Shown here piece by piece: positions 16,055 through 25,378 of a stretch of 64,000 bases of DNA. Numbering within the stretch: the stretch's first letter is position 1; every line of letters starts with the position of its first letter. Origin of the DNA: EW11 sp035765635 (lineage in GTDB: Bacteria; Verrucomicrobiota; Verrucomicrobiia; Opitutales; Opitutaceae); the NCBI GenBank assembly GCA_035765635.1, contig DASTWZ010000035.1, positions 10,325 to 74,324 of the forward strand. The letters are read 5' to 3'. Made by a program: the position numbers and the translations under genes. The notes under the pieces were generated by a model. It was given only the letters and a program-made list of their open reading frames with translations, did not search any database and was not told the origin of the DNA.

Positions 16055-16714
16055 GTGACTCGTTTTTCGACCGTTCTCTTCGATTTGGATGGCACCATCC
16101 TCGATCATTTCGCGGCCATCCACCGCACGCATTCGCAGACGCTCCAGCACTTCGGACTAGCGGCTCCGACCATGGCGGAAGTGCGGTCGTCCGTCGGCGG
16201 CGGCCTGGAAACCGCGGTGGAAAAACTTTTCGGCCCGGCGAACATCGCCTTGGTCGAGCAAGCCATCCCGGTTTACCGCAGTTACTGGCCGGCAAATTTA
16301 CTCTACGAAGCCAAGCTTCTCGCGGGCACGAAGCAGCTGCTCGCCGCTTTGAAAGCCGCGGGCATCCGCCGCGCCGTTTTCACGAACAAGCACGGTCCTT
16401 CCGCTCGCGAAGTTTTGCAGCACCTGGGCGTCGGCGAATTGCTCGACGGAATTTTCGGCGCGTTCGACACGCCGTGGTTGAAACCCGATGCTCGCTTCGC
16501 GCAACACGTCATGCAGGCGCTCGGCGCCGATGCGGCGACCACGTGCATGGTCGGCGATTCGCCTTTCGACATCAAAGCCGCGCACAACGCCGGCATCCCC
16601 TGCTACTGCGTCAGCACCGGCACTCACAGCGCCGAGGAACTTCGCGCGGAGAAAGCCGACCGAGTGTATCCAGATTTGAATACGCTGGGCCGCGACGGCC
16701 TCGGCGTGCTTTGA
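16055..16714 (+). CDS. HAD family hydrolase (phosphoglycolate phosphatase-like)
   Basis: The 219-residue enzyme starts at a GTG right before VLFDLDGT, with nucleophile Asp10 and general acid Asp12 of HAD phosphatases. Later motifs are RAVFTNKHG (motif II, TN), KPDARF (motif III Lys) and MVGDSPFDIKAAHNAG (motif IV). A helical cap lies between motifs I and II. Known of this subgroup: dephosphorylation of small phosphorylated metabolites such as 2-phosphoglycolate or beta-phosphoglucose; the substrate is not readable. Its stop lies three bases before recD2, so the two probably form an operon. A much longer open frame extends upstream but only as the antisense of mlaE. Confidence 0.88.
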   Translation: MTRFSTVLFDLDGTILDHFAAIHRTHSQTLQHFGLAAPTMAEVRSSVGGGLETAVEKLFGPANIALVEQAIPVYRSYWPANLLYEAKLLAGTKQLLAALKAAGIRRAVFTNKHGPSAREVLQHLGVGELLDGIFGAFDTPWLKPDARFAQHVMQALGADAATTCMVGDSPFDIKAAHNAGIPCYCVSTGTHSAEELRAEKADRVYPDLNTLGRDGLGVL

Positions 16715-16717
16715 CCG

Positions 16718-18904
16718 ATGGCGCTCGAACAAATCACGGGAGTCCTCGAGCGCATCATTTTTTCCAACGAGGAAAATCATTACACGATCGCGGAATTCCG
16801 TCCCGAGGTCGGAGAGAAAGTTACGATCGTCGGCCCGCTGCCGGGCGCACAATGCGGCGAGACGCTGCACCTGAACGGCACGTGGACGAAGCACGCGCAG
16901 CACGGCGCGCAGTTCAAGGTCGAGTCGTTCAAAGCCGAGCTGCCCTCGAGCGTGTATGGGATTCGCAAATACCTCGGGAGCGGACTGGTGCCGGGCATCG
17001 GAAAAGTTTACGCCAACAAAATCGTCGACGCCTTCGGCACCGATACGTTTCGCGTGCTCAGCGAGGAATCGGGTCGCCTCCGCTCCGTGCCCGGCATCGG
17101 AAAAGTCCGCGCGACCGCGATCAAGAAGGCGTGGGACGATCAGCGCGCGCTGCGCGAGATCCATATTTTTCTCCAGACTTACGGCGTCACCACGTCGCAG
17201 TGCGTGAAACTCGTCCAGCGCTACGGTCCGCAAGCGAAACAAATTCTGCTGCAGGAGCCGTATCGCGTGGCGCGTGAAATCGACGGAATCGGTTTCAAGA
17301 CTGCGGACCGCATCGCGATCAATGTCGGCTACGCAAACGATGCGCCGCCTCGCCTCGATGCCGGCCTGCTCTTCTCGATGGAGACGCTGCAGGAAGAAGG
17401 CCACACGGCGGTCGCCGAAACGGAGTTGTGCGACTACGCGACGCAGCTTCTGGAAACAAATGCCGAGCGCGTCGCGCTGCGCATTCAGGCGTTGGTCGAG
17501 GCGCATCAACTCGTTCGCCAAGCTTTCGAAAACAGCGTCCCGCTTCTGCAGCTTCCGGCGAACGATCGCGCCGAGCAGCGCATTGCCGACTCGCTTCATC
17601 GCTTGAAGAAAATCGCGAGCGGCCTGCCCGCGATCAAGGTCGATGCCGCGCTGGTCTGGGCCGAGCAGAAGGCCGGCTTTGAGTTTGCCGAGCATCAGAA
17701 ACTCGCGGTCGGCCGCGCGCTGACGAACAAGGTTTCCATTCTCACCGGCGGACCCGGCACGGGAAAAACATCGTGCCTGCGCGCGCTCGTGGAGATCCTC
17801 AAAGCGAAGAAAGCGCGCGTGCATCTCGCCGCTCCGACCGGTCGCGCGGCTCAACGTCTGGCCGAGAGCACGGGCGGCTTCGCTTCGACGATTCATCGCC
17901 TGCTGCGTTTCGATGCGGCGAAAGGCGGCTTCACGGCCAACGAAGCGCATCCTCTGGCCACTGATTTTCTGATCGTCGACGAGGCCTCGATGCTCGACAC
18001 GCGACTCGCCGCGGCGCTGGTGCAGGCAGTCCCTTCGCGTGCACATCTCTTGCTCGTGGGCGACACCGATCAGCTGCCGTCAGTCGGCGCGGGCAATGTG
18101 TTGAAAGATTTGATCGCGACGGAGTTCGTCGCCGTCACACGGCTGAGCGTGATCTTCCGCCAGAAAGGCCAGAGCCAGATCGTGACCACCGCGCACGCGA
18201 TCAACTCCGGCGACGCCTCGATGCCGCCAACGGTGGACGAGGTCGACGGCGTGCAATCGTGGGGCGACCTGACCTTCATCGCCGCGAACTCGGCCGAAGA
18301 CTGCGTGGCGAAGGTGCTGCAGCTCTGCTCCGTGTATGTGCCGCAGCACTACAATTGGTTTCACCCGATTCGCGACGTGCAGATTCTCGCGCCGATGCAC
18401 AAAGGCACGGCTGGCGTGGGAAACTTGAACGTCCAATTGCAGAACACGCTGAATGGCGGGACGCGCGGTTTGCGCGCCGGCGCTTACGAGTTCCGGCCCG
18501 GCGACAAGGTCATCCAGCTCCGCAATAACTACGACAAAAACCTCTTCAACGGCGACATCGGCATGGTGAGTGAAATCGATGCCGAGGAAGGCACGATGAC
18601 CGCGAATTTCGACGGCGAGAAACACACGTTCGACCGCGGCGAGATGGGCGATCTCGCCCTCGCCTACGCCATCAGCATCCACAAATCGCAGGGCAGCGAA
18701 TATCCTGTAGTGATAATTCCACTACTGAAGGGCCATTTCATGATGCTGCAGCGAAACCTGATCTACACGGCGATCACGCGGGGAAAAAAGAAAGTTTTTC
18801 TCGTCGGCGAACCCGCGGCGTACGCGATGGCCGTGCGCAACAGCGAATCGAAACTGCGGAAAACGCATCTCAAGCAAAAGATCGCCGTCCTCGCCCAAAC
18901 CTGA
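16718..18904 (+). CDS. recD2: RecD2-type ATP-dependent DNA helicase
   Basis: The 728-residue protein matches RecD2 in length and order. It has an N-terminal OB region (GVLERIIFSNEENHYTIAEF), helix-hairpin-helix repeats (VPGIGKVYANKIV, VPGIGKVRATAIKKAW), and superfamily 1B motor domains with Walker A GGPGTGKT at residues 344-351 and Walker B IVDEAS with Asp421-Glu422. Later come GDTDQLPSVGAGNVLKDL and the C-terminal YAISIHKSQGSEYP and YTAITRGKK motifs. Known role: 5'-3' helicase in DNA repair in bacteria lacking RecBCD or in addition to it. It follows the HAD gene by three bases. Confidence 0.96.
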   Translation: MALEQITGVLERIIFSNEENHYTIAEFRPEVGEKVTIVGPLPGAQCGETLHLNGTWTKHAQHGAQFKVESFKAELPSSVYGIRKYLGSGLVPGIGKVYANKIVDAFGTDTFRVLSEESGRLRSVPGIGKVRATAIKKAWDDQRALREIHIFLQTYGVTTSQCVKLVQRYGPQAKQILLQEPYRVAREIDGIGFKTADRIAINVGYANDAPPRLDAGLLFSMETLQEEGHTAVAETELCDYATQLLETNAERVALRIQALVEAHQLVRQAFENSVPLLQLPANDRAEQRIADSLHRLKKIASGLPAIKVDAALVWAEQKAGFEFAEHQKLAVGRALTNKVSILTGGPGTGKTSCLRALVEILKAKKARVHLAAPTGRAAQRLAESTGGFASTIHRLLRFDAAKGGFTANEAHPLATDFLIVDEASMLDTRLAAALVQAVPSRAHLLLVGDTDQLPSVGAGNVLKDLIATEFVAVTRLSVIFRQKGQSQIVTTAHAINSGDASMPPTVDEVDGVQSWGDLTFIAANSAEDCVAKVLQLCSVYVPQHYNWFHPIRDVQILAPMHKGTAGVGNLNVQLQNTLNGGTRGLRAGAYEFRPGDKVIQLRNNYDKNLFNGDIGMVSEIDAEEGTMTANFDGEKHTFDRGEMGDLALAYAISIHKSQGSEYPVVIIPLLKGHFMMLQRNLIYTAITRGKKKVFLVGEPAAYAMAVRNSESKLRKTHLKQKIAVLAQT

Positions 18905-18906
18905 TT

Positions 18907-19139
18907 GCCCACGAATCACACGAACGGACACGAAACTCGATCCGCTGAATTTTTCCCACGGAATACACGGAAAGCACGGAAGGAATAAATTTGGAGCGAG
19001 ATGAGTCGGGGTGAGTTTCGTTTCATTCTTCATTCATCCCTCTTCATTCTTCCTTTGCCTTACGTTCCGTCTTTTCGGTGCATTCCGTGGGAAATCTTCT
19101 GAAGGTTTGATCTTGGGGTGACTTCGTGTGATTCGTGGG
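18907..19139. repeat. A-B-B'-A' palindromic repeat ending next to a start codon
   Basis: A starts CCCACGAATCACACGAACGG at 18908, B CCCACGGAATACACGGAAAG at about 18957, then a CTTCATTCATCCCTCTTCAT segment, B' (GCATTCCGTGGG) and A' (ACTTCGTGTGATTCGTGGG) ending at 19139. It fills the 243-base gap, and A' ends nine bases before the ATG of the next gene. Confidence 0.82.
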
Positions 19140-19147
19140 TTTCCATC

Positions 19148-19627
19148 ATGCCCGTACGCGACGACTATCTTCTTCGCTTCGTAAACTTGCTGCGCGAGGC
19201 TCTGGCTGAGGCAGTGAGACTCAGGAAAGGGGGACGTCACGAACAGGCGTTGCTCGTCATCATCCAGACGCAGGAAAAACTTTTCGTGCGCCCGGCCGCG
19301 GAATTCATCCGCCTGAATTTAGATCAACAAATCGAATTGCTGCGCCGGGGAGAAAAGCCGTCCGACGCACGGACCAAGCTGCTGGCGTACGCCTCGCTGA
19401 TGCGCGAGGCAGGCGAAATTTACGCCGCGCGCGATCGCGCCGATCTCGCCGCGGGAGCATTTCAGGCCGCGCTGCACGTGAGTCTGGTGGTCGCGAACGA
19501 AGATGTCGCCCCCGACGAAAATTTGCGCACGACGATTGGAGAATTGCTGAAGCAAGTGCCACCTGAGCAGCTTCAGCCGCCAGTGGTCGAGATGTTGCAG
19601 CGTCTGCCAAACGCCGGCGAAATTTGA
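19148..19627 (+). CDS. Small helical protein of unknown function
   Basis: The predicted protein has 159 residues with no signal peptide or membrane segment. It is alpha-helical and rich in Leu, Ala, Glu and Arg (LLRFVNLLREALAEAVRLRK, QQIELLRRGEKPSDARTKLL), with a TPR-like feel in the middle (LMREAGEIYAARDRADLAAG). I do not recognise the family with confidence. Codon usage agrees with neighbouring genes, and the frame is clean for 480 bases, so it is probably real. The ATG at 19148 is preferred because the longer frame upstream is read from the repeat. It is isolated between two repeat blocks, so its neighbours do not suggest a role. Confidence 0.7.
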   Translation: MPVRDDYLLRFVNLLREALAEAVRLRKGGRHEQALLVIIQTQEKLFVRPAAEFIRLNLDQQIELLRRGEKPSDARTKLLAYASLMREAGEIYAARDRADLAAGAFQAALHVSLVVANEDVAPDENLRTTIGELLKQVPPEQLQPPVVEMLQRLPNAGEI

Positions 19628-19638
19628 TTAGAAAGTTG

Positions 19639-19795
19639 GCCCACGAATCACACGAAGCACACGAAAATCAAAAGCAATTTTCCCACGGAATACGCCGAAA
19701 GCACGGAAGCTTCTTTGCCTTACTTTCCGTGTTTTCCGTGCGTTCCGTGGGAAAAAGGTTCGAGGACTTTCGTGTCCTTCGTGTGATTCGTGGGC
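19639..19795. repeat. Compact A-B-B'-A' palindromic repeat
   Basis: A (CCCACGAATCACACGAAGCA from 19640), B (CCCACGGAATACGCCGAAAG), B' (TTTCCGTGTTTTCCGTGCGT) and A' (GTCCTTCGTGTGATTCGTGG, end 19794) follow with little spacer. At about 157 bases this is the shortest complete four-arm copy in the window. Confidence 0.85.
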
Positions 19796-19832
19796 AAATC
19801 TTCCGAGTCATCCTCACAACCCCGCAATCTAC

Positions 19833-22694
19833 ATGAGAACTCGCCTGCTCCTCGCGCCGATTTTTGCGGCGTTGACAGTGCTCCCGGTCCTCCGCGCCGA
19901 AACGATTTCCGTCTCCGCCGAGGGCTACACGTATGTGAAAACGGTCGGAGCCATCTCCGAATACACGATGAACAGCAACGGCCTGCAGGTGCTGCTCATG
20001 CCGGAACACTCGGCACCCGTGCTCACGTTTCTGGTCACTTACCGTGTCGGCTCGCGCAACGAAGTCACTGGCACCACGGGCGCGACGCATTTGCTCGAGC
20101 ACATGATGTTCAAAGGCTCGAAAAACTTCACCCGCGAATCGCACAACAGCCTGGTCGATTTCGCCGAAAAAGTCGGGGCGATCTACAACGCGAACACCTG
20201 GCTCGACCGGACCTGCTATTTCGAGAGCATCGCGAGCGATCAACTGCCGAAGGTCGTCGAGATCGAAGCGGATCGGATGCGGAATCTGCTGCTGCGCGAG
20301 TCCGATCGGCAGCCTGAGATGACGGTTGTCCGCAACGAATTCGAACGCGGCGAGAACAGTCCGTACGAAGCGCTGGAGAAGGAAATTTTCGCCTCCGCCT
20401 ATATCGCTCACCCCTATCACCACTCCACGATCGGCTGGCGCAGCGACATCGAAAAAGTATCCATCGAAAAACTACGCGAGTTCTACGACACGTTCTATTG
20501 GCCGAACAACGCGACGGTCTCGATCATCGGTGACTTCGAACCGGCCAACGCGCTGAAGATCGTTCGCCAGTATTACGGCTCCATCTCGCGCGCGCCGAAA
20601 TCGATTCCGGAAGTTTACACCGAGGAACCCGAGCAAACCGCACCGCGACGCGTCGGCGTAAAGCGCGCTGGTGAGCTCGGCGTCGTTGGAATCGCCTATA
20701 AAATTCCCGCTGCGACGCACAAGGACTACCCAGCACTCACGGTGTTGAGCACGATTCTGACGGACGGGAAAAACAGCCGCATGTACCGCGCGCTGACCGA
20801 TAAGAATTTGACCACGAGCGTGCAAAGTTCGCTCGGACTAAATCACGATCCTTCGTTGATGATTCTTTATGCCTCGCTCGCGCCCAACTCGAAGCATGAA
20901 GACGTCGAGAAGGCCGCGGTGGCGGAAATCGAGAAACTAAAAAAAGACGGCGTGACGGACACCGAGGTCTCGACGGCGGTGCAGAAGATTTTGGCGGATG
21001 CCGCATTTCAGAGAGACGGCTCGGCGAAGATCGCGGCCAGCCTGACCGAGTTCATCGCGAGCGGAGATTGGACCGAGTACTACAATCTCGAGGAACACAC
21101 CCGCAAAGTGACGCCCGGCGACGTGAAACGCGTCGCGAACGTTTACCTGCAGGAAGATCAAAGCACCACGGGGTGGTTCATGCCCGTGATCGAGCCTGCA
21201 GCGGGCGAGCCTCCGGCACAGAAAAACATCCCCGCCGGACTCAAGGCCGACCGCAAGGCAGGGCCCTATTTTTATCGTGATCCTGAACTAAATTTCGCAG
21301 TGCTGAACTCGCCTGCGCGTTTTGCCAGCGCCGACGAAAGCCTGCCGTCCGCCCGTAGTGCTTCTGCCACTACAGAGAATCAGGCCGCGGCGAACAACAG
21401 CTCGGCCGCGACAGGCGGCGGCTTTGCGAAGAACGTCGTGCATGAGCGCATCGCAGGCATCGACGTGCTGCTCTACCGCACGGGAGTGAAGGACGTCGTG
21501 ACGTTCCGCGCCGCGCTGCCCGCCGGCGACGCGCTCGCTCCCGCGCAGAACGTGGCGATCGCCACGTTGGTCGGCAGCCTTCTGGACAAAGGCACAGTGA
21601 AGCAGGACAAATTCAGCATCGCGCAAAAGTTGGAAGGCGTCGGCGCCACGCTGCATTTTTCAGTGGACGATTACATGCTGAACATCTCCGGCCAATGCCT
21701 GCGCAAGGACGTGCCGCTGTTCATCTCGATTCTTGCGGAGCAATTGCGCACGCCAGCCTTCTCGCCAGAAGAGTTCGAGAAAACGCGCAAGCAGCTCGCG
21801 GGCGCGCTTCGCCGCCAACTCGAGAGCACGGACTACCGGGCGGAAGAGGCGTTCACGCATGCCATTTACCCAGTCGGACATCCGAACCGATCGCCTGCGA
21901 TCAAAGAAATTTTGACGGCGCTGGAGAGTTCGACGCTCGACCAGGTCAAAGCGTTTTACCGCGATCACTACGGGCCTGAGCACATGATCTTCGTCGCGGT
22001 CGGTGACCTCGACGCGTCCGAGATCAAGAATCAGCTGACTTCAGCTTTCAGCGGCTGGACGGGCGGCGTGCCCGTTCCCCGCGCCCCCGCGCCGCGCGGA
22101 ATCGACGGACCGCGCGAGCAGACGCTCTTCATGCCGGACAAGACCAGTGTTTCCGTCGTCTTCGGTTTGGCTACGGGTCTGAAATACAGCGACCCCGATT
22201 ATCAGGCGCTTCGTCTCGGCACGGAATCACTCGGCGGTGGTTTCAGCGCGCGGCTCATGAATACGGTTAGAAATCAGGAGGGCCTCACCTACCACATCGA
22301 TTCGTATCACGGCGACGACGCCTTCAACGGCGGCGACTGGCGCGTCGATGCCTCGTTTGCGCCGACGCTGTTGGAAAAAGGCATCGCCTCGACTCGCAAG
22401 CAAATCGATCTCTGGCACGATCAAGGAATCACGGAGAAGGAATTGGCCGACGGGAAAACCCACGCGATCGGGCTGTTCAAAGTCGCTCTGGCCACGACCT
22501 CGGGATTGGCCCGCCAACTTTTGGTCAACGCCGAGCGCGGCAACGATCCAAGCTTCCTCGATCGTTACCCGGAAATCATCAACAGCCTCACGCTGGATCA
22601 GGTCAACGGAGCGATCAAAAAGTACGTGAAGACGGACTCACTCGTGCTGATCAAAGCCGGCACCGTCCCCGGCGCCACGCCCAACGCCAAGTAG
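19833..22694 (+). CDS. M16 family zinc metallopeptidase, two-domain, secreted
   Basis: The 953-residue protein has a signal peptide (about residues 1-22, ending VLRAET). The N-terminal M16 half carries the inverted zinc motif HLLEH (His86, Glu89, His90). The second half (from about residue 530) is the inactive M16 partner, with the NQEGLTYHIDSYHGD stretch that in this family includes the Arg/Tyr substrate-binding residues. A Ala/Ser-rich linker joins the halves. Known of the family: both halves close like a clamshell around unfolded peptides; here the location is probably periplasmic. It resembles the single-chain PqqL type. Gaps on both sides are repeats, so it is likely monocistronic. Confidence 0.94.
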   Translation: MRTRLLLAPIFAALTVLPVLRAETISVSAEGYTYVKTVGAISEYTMNSNGLQVLLMPEHSAPVLTFLVTYRVGSRNEVTGTTGATHLLEHMMFKGSKNFTRESHNSLVDFAEKVGAIYNANTWLDRTCYFESIASDQLPKVVEIEADRMRNLLLRESDRQPEMTVVRNEFERGENSPYEALEKEIFASAYIAHPYHHSTIGWRSDIEKVSIEKLREFYDTFYWPNNATVSIIGDFEPANALKIVRQYYGSISRAPKSIPEVYTEEPEQTAPRRVGVKRAGELGVVGIAYKIPAATHKDYPALTVLSTILTDGKNSRMYRALTDKNLTTSVQSSLGLNHDPSLMILYASLAPNSKHEDVEKAAVAEIEKLKKDGVTDTEVSTAVQKILADAAFQRDGSAKIAASLTEFIASGDWTEYYNLEEHTRKVTPGDVKRVANVYLQEDQSTTGWFMPVIEPAAGEPPAQKNIPAGLKADRKAGPYFYRDPELNFAVLNSPARFASADESLPSARSASATTENQAAANNSSAATGGGFAKNVVHERIAGIDVLLYRTGVKDVVTFRAALPAGDALAPAQNVAIATLVGSLLDKGTVKQDKFSIAQKLEGVGATLHFSVDDYMLNISGQCLRKDVPLFISILAEQLRTPAFSPEEFEKTRKQLAGALRRQLESTDYRAEEAFTHAIYPVGHPNRSPAIKEILTALESSTLDQVKAFYRDHYGPEHMIFVAVGDLDASEIKNQLTSAFSGWTGGVPVPRAPAPRGIDGPREQTLFMPDKTSVSVVFGLATGLKYSDPDYQALRLGTESLGGGFSARLMNTVRNQEGLTYHIDSYHGDDAFNGGDWRVDASFAPTLLEKGIASTRKQIDLWHDQGITEKELADGKTHAIGLFKVALATTSGLARQLLVNAERGNDPSFLDRYPEIINSLTLDQVNGAIKKYVKTDSLVLIKAGTVPGATPNAK

Positions 22695-22704
22695 CGTTTT
22701 TTTT

Positions 22705-22932
22705 GCCCACGAATCACACGAAGAACACGAAACTCAAACCACTGAAAAATTTCCCACGGAATTCACGGAAAGCACGGAAGAAACAAATGAAGGAGATGAG
22801 TTAGAGCGAATTCACGCTTTCCTCATTCATCTTTCTCCTTCGTCCCTTTGCCTTACCTTCCGTGGTTTCCGTGTATTCCGTGGGAAAAAATTTCCGTGGA
22901 TCGATTTCGTGCCCTTCGTGTGATTCGTGGGC
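22705..22932. repeat. A-B-B'-A' palindromic repeat
   Basis: A (CCCACGAATCACACGAAGAA at 22706), B (CCCACGGAATTCACGGAAAG), a CCTCATTCATCTTTCTCCTT segment like the one at 19027, B' (CCGTGGTTTCCGTGTATTCC) and A' (CCCTTCGTGTGATTCGTGGG, end 22931). It fills the gap between the convergent M16 and thioredoxin genes. Confidence 0.83.
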
Positions 22933-22943
22933 GAAACGGTTTT

Positions 22944-23486
22944 TTATTTCTTTTCCAAAAGCGGCTTCAGCACTGATTCGAAGGCGGCTTCGGGCATCGC
23001 GCCGACTTTGCTGTAGACCACCTTGCCTTCGCGATCGAAGACGAACGTTGTCGGGATCGCTTCGAATCCGCCGAAGGCCTGCTGCACTTCGTCGGACGCC
23101 ATGCCCACCGTGTAATCCATTTTGTGAGCCGCCACGAATTTCTTCACGACGTCGGGACCGGCCTGATCGACGGAAAGTCCGACGACCTGGAGACCCTTGT
23201 CGGCGTATTTCTTTTGCAGGCTGACGTAGCCGGGAATTTCAGAAACGCACGGGCCGCACCACGTCGCCCAGAAATCGACGACCACGACTTTCCCGCGCAG
23301 GTCCTTTGACGAAACCGGTTTTCCGGAGAGATCCGTGGCTTGCCAGTCGATCACCTTGCCCTGCTGAGCGGCGGCCGTGGCTTCCGGACCGGCGCCATCT
23401 GCGGCGTAGCTACGTTTCACCGCGACGAAAGAGACCGCAGCACCGACGAGCAGCGCGGCCCCGCAAATGCCAAAAAGATTTTTCAT
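22944..23486 (-). CDS. TlpA/ResA-like thioredoxin family protein
   Basis: The 180-residue protein has an N-terminal signal or anchor (about residues 4-28, ending SYAADG) and a thioredoxin fold with the active site FWATWCGPC (Cys77, Cys80). VIDWQATDLSGKPVSSKDLRGK before it and EAIPTTFVFDREGKVV after it (cis-Pro in IPTT) are typical of TlpA/ResA. Known role: periplasmic disulfide reduction, often for cytochrome c maturation or metal delivery; the target is not shown by neighbours. The ATG at 23486 is chosen since the hydrophobic segment follows directly; an extension upstream would read into repeat sequence. Confidence 0.92.
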   Translation of the reverse strand: MKNLFGICGAALLVGAAVSFVAVKRSYAADGAGPEATAAAQQGKVIDWQATDLSGKPVSSKDLRGKVVVVDFWATWCGPCVSEIPGYVSLQKKYADKGLQVVGLSVDQAGPDVVKKFVAAHKMDYTVGMASDEVQQAFGGFEAIPTTFVFDREGKVVYSKVGAMPEAAFESVLKPLLEKK

Positions 23487-23567
23487 ATGAAGTAAGAGTG
23501 CCGAGTTCGGACGATTATTCCAATTTGAGCGTTTTTGGGAAACGCGCCTAGCGGTTTCAAAAAAAAC

Positions 23568-23767
23568 TTTAGCCGCAAAGAGGCTCAAAAAGAGCAAAGA
23601 GGATTTCGGGTTTGCGACGTCACTCACGATGCCGCTCCACAGCGCGGGTGGGGAATTGGTTTTTAACTACAAATCAAAAGACCAGACCGCTGCCGGGCAA
23701 AGAATCTCTGAGCCGCGTCGGCCTAATAAATATCCTCTTTGGTATCTTGTGTCTTTTTGTGGCTAAA
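23568..23767. repeat. C-core-C' repeat
   Basis: C (TTAGCCGCAAAGAGGCTCAA to GAGGATTT, from 23569), a core, and C' (TATCCTCTTTGGTATCTTGT to GTGGCTAA). The core shares the ATTGGTTT...AGACCAGACCGCT and CTGAGCCGCGTCGGCCTAA segments with the core at 792-870, so this copy and the first one have a common conserved interior. It occupies most of the 313-base gap upstream of the thioredoxin gene. No gene is seen. Confidence 0.8.
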
Positions 23768-23799
23768 AGAATGGCCCTGGTCGAAATCCTAGCGTCGTC

Positions 23800-25284
23800 C
23801 TACGCGCGCGCCACTTCCGAGCGCGGGAAAAGGTCGCTCGTCGACACCGCCGCCACGCCGAGGAAGCCGATCGATTTCACGAGCAGTGTGCAGGAAACCG
23901 TCATCATGTCGCGCCGGCCAAAATACAGCGCACCGGCCAGCAGGCACAGGCCAATAATCAGCTCCATCGCGATCACCGCGGTGAACAGCGCCTTGCCGCG
24001 CAACGGCGCCAGCAGGCTGCTCGCGCGCGCATGGCGGCCGCCCTTCGGCGTGCGCACGAACTCGCCGCCATCGGAGAAAAGCCCTTCGAGCACGGCGACG
24101 CAGCAGGTCACGCTCATGGCCAGGCCAAAGGCGAGCATCAGCGGCGCAGTCACCAGAAGCAGCAGTCCTTCCTTAAACTGCTTCTGAAAAAAGTATTGGC
24201 TGATCACATACAGCACCACCGTGGTGCCGCCGGTCAGAATCAGCGAAATCGGATTCAAGAAAAGCCACGCGCCCTTCATCGGGTTCTGGCCCATCAAATA
24301 CAGATACGGCACGAACAGGATGGAAAACGTCACGAGCAGCGGGTGCACGAACCCGATCGTCAGATGGCTGAACGACTCGCGTTTGATGCGGCCCGGCAGA
24401 TCGCTGCGCAGGATTTCGCCGAGTTGTTTTCGCGCAACCTGGATGCCCCCCTTCGTCCAGCGGTGCTGCTGCGATTTGAAGGCGGTCAGATTTTCCGGCA
24501 ATTCGGATGCCACCGTGTAGTCGCGCACATAAACGAAACGCCAGCCGCGGCGCTGCGCCCGATAACTCGCGTCGAGGTCCTCCGTCACCGTATCCGGTGT
24601 CCAACTACCGGCATCCTCCAGCGCTTCGCGCCGCCAGATCCCGGCCGTGCCATTGAAGTTGAAAAACAACCCTGCGGCGCTGCGGGCGACTTGTTCGACG
24701 ATGAAATGGGCGTCCAGAAAAATGCCCTGGAAACGCGTCAGCAGGCTCGCGCGCCGATTGCTGAACTCCCAGCGCGCCTGCACGACCGCCACACGATCGT
24801 CACGAAAATGCGGCATCAGGCGCTGCAGAAAATCGCTCTCAGGGCGAAAATCCGCGTCGAAAATTGCGAAGAAACGCGCGTCCGAAAGATTCATCCCGTA
24901 GCCCAGCGCGCCCGCTTTGTAGCCGGTGCGATGCTCGCGGCGGAGATGCCGCACATTCGCCGCCCGTTCCGGATGCGCTTTCAGCCAGCTCTGGATGATG
25001 GCCGGCGTCTGATCCGTGGAATCGTCGAGAATCTGAATCTCCAGCTTTCCCGGCCACGCGATCTCGGTCACTTTTTCGAGCAACTGCTCGACGACGAGCG
25101 GCTCGTTGAAAAGCGGGCATTGCACGCAAACCGCGGGCGCCTCGGCGGCGGAAAAGGCCGGCGGCGTGGAGGTGGTCCGGCGCATACCACGCGCGTACAA
25201 CCACAGCATTTTAAGGCGGTGCAAAGCGAAGTAGGCCAAGCCCAGGAGCGTGACGCCATAGAGGACGAGCACTACGGTTGCCAT
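23800..25284 (-). CDS. Family 2 glycosyltransferase, cellulose-synthase-like (inner membrane)
   Basis: The 494-residue processive-type GT2 has an N-terminal membrane segment (residues 4-22), then a GT-A domain with DDSTD (87-91), DAD (143-145), TED (234-236) and QQHRW (272-276), the D-DxD-TED-QxxRW set. At least four C-terminal membrane segments follow (about 315-480). Known of the family: transfer of glucose or mannose from a nucleotide sugar, with polymer export through the membrane part; proteins of this subgroup often make glucomannan-like or beta-glucan polymers. The acceptor is unknown. No cellulose-operon partners are near. Confidence 0.9.
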   Translation of the reverse strand: MATVVLVLYGVTLLGLAYFALHRLKMLWLYARGMRRTTSTPPAFSAAEAPAVCVQCPLFNEPLVVEQLLEKVTEIAWPGKLEIQILDDSTDQTPAIIQSWLKAHPERAANVRHLRREHRTGYKAGALGYGMNLSDARFFAIFDADFRPESDFLQRLMPHFRDDRVAVVQARWEFSNRRASLLTRFQGIFLDAHFIVEQVARSAAGLFFNFNGTAGIWRREALEDAGSWTPDTVTEDLDASYRAQRRGWRFVYVRDYTVASELPENLTAFKSQQHRWTKGGIQVARKQLGEILRSDLPGRIKRESFSHLTIGFVHPLLVTFSILFVPYLYLMGQNPMKGAWLFLNPISLILTGGTTVVLYVISQYFFQKQFKEGLLLLVTAPLMLAFGLAMSVTCCVAVLEGLFSDGGEFVRTPKGGRHARASSLLAPLRGKALFTAVIAMELIIGLCLLAGALYFGRRDMMTVSCTLLVKSIGFLGVAAVSTSDLFPRSEVARA

Positions 25285-25378
25285 GGGTACTCAGAGAGAA
25301 GCGCAAAGCCCGAGGGTCAAGGCCACAAACGGCCGAATGAACCGGCCTTACGCTGTCCAGCCGACCCCCGAGACGCGT

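Noticed and set aside
16298..18046. 582-codon frame on the minus strand
   Set aside because: Complement of the HAD and recD2 genes; Arg/Ala-rich with no recognised domain.
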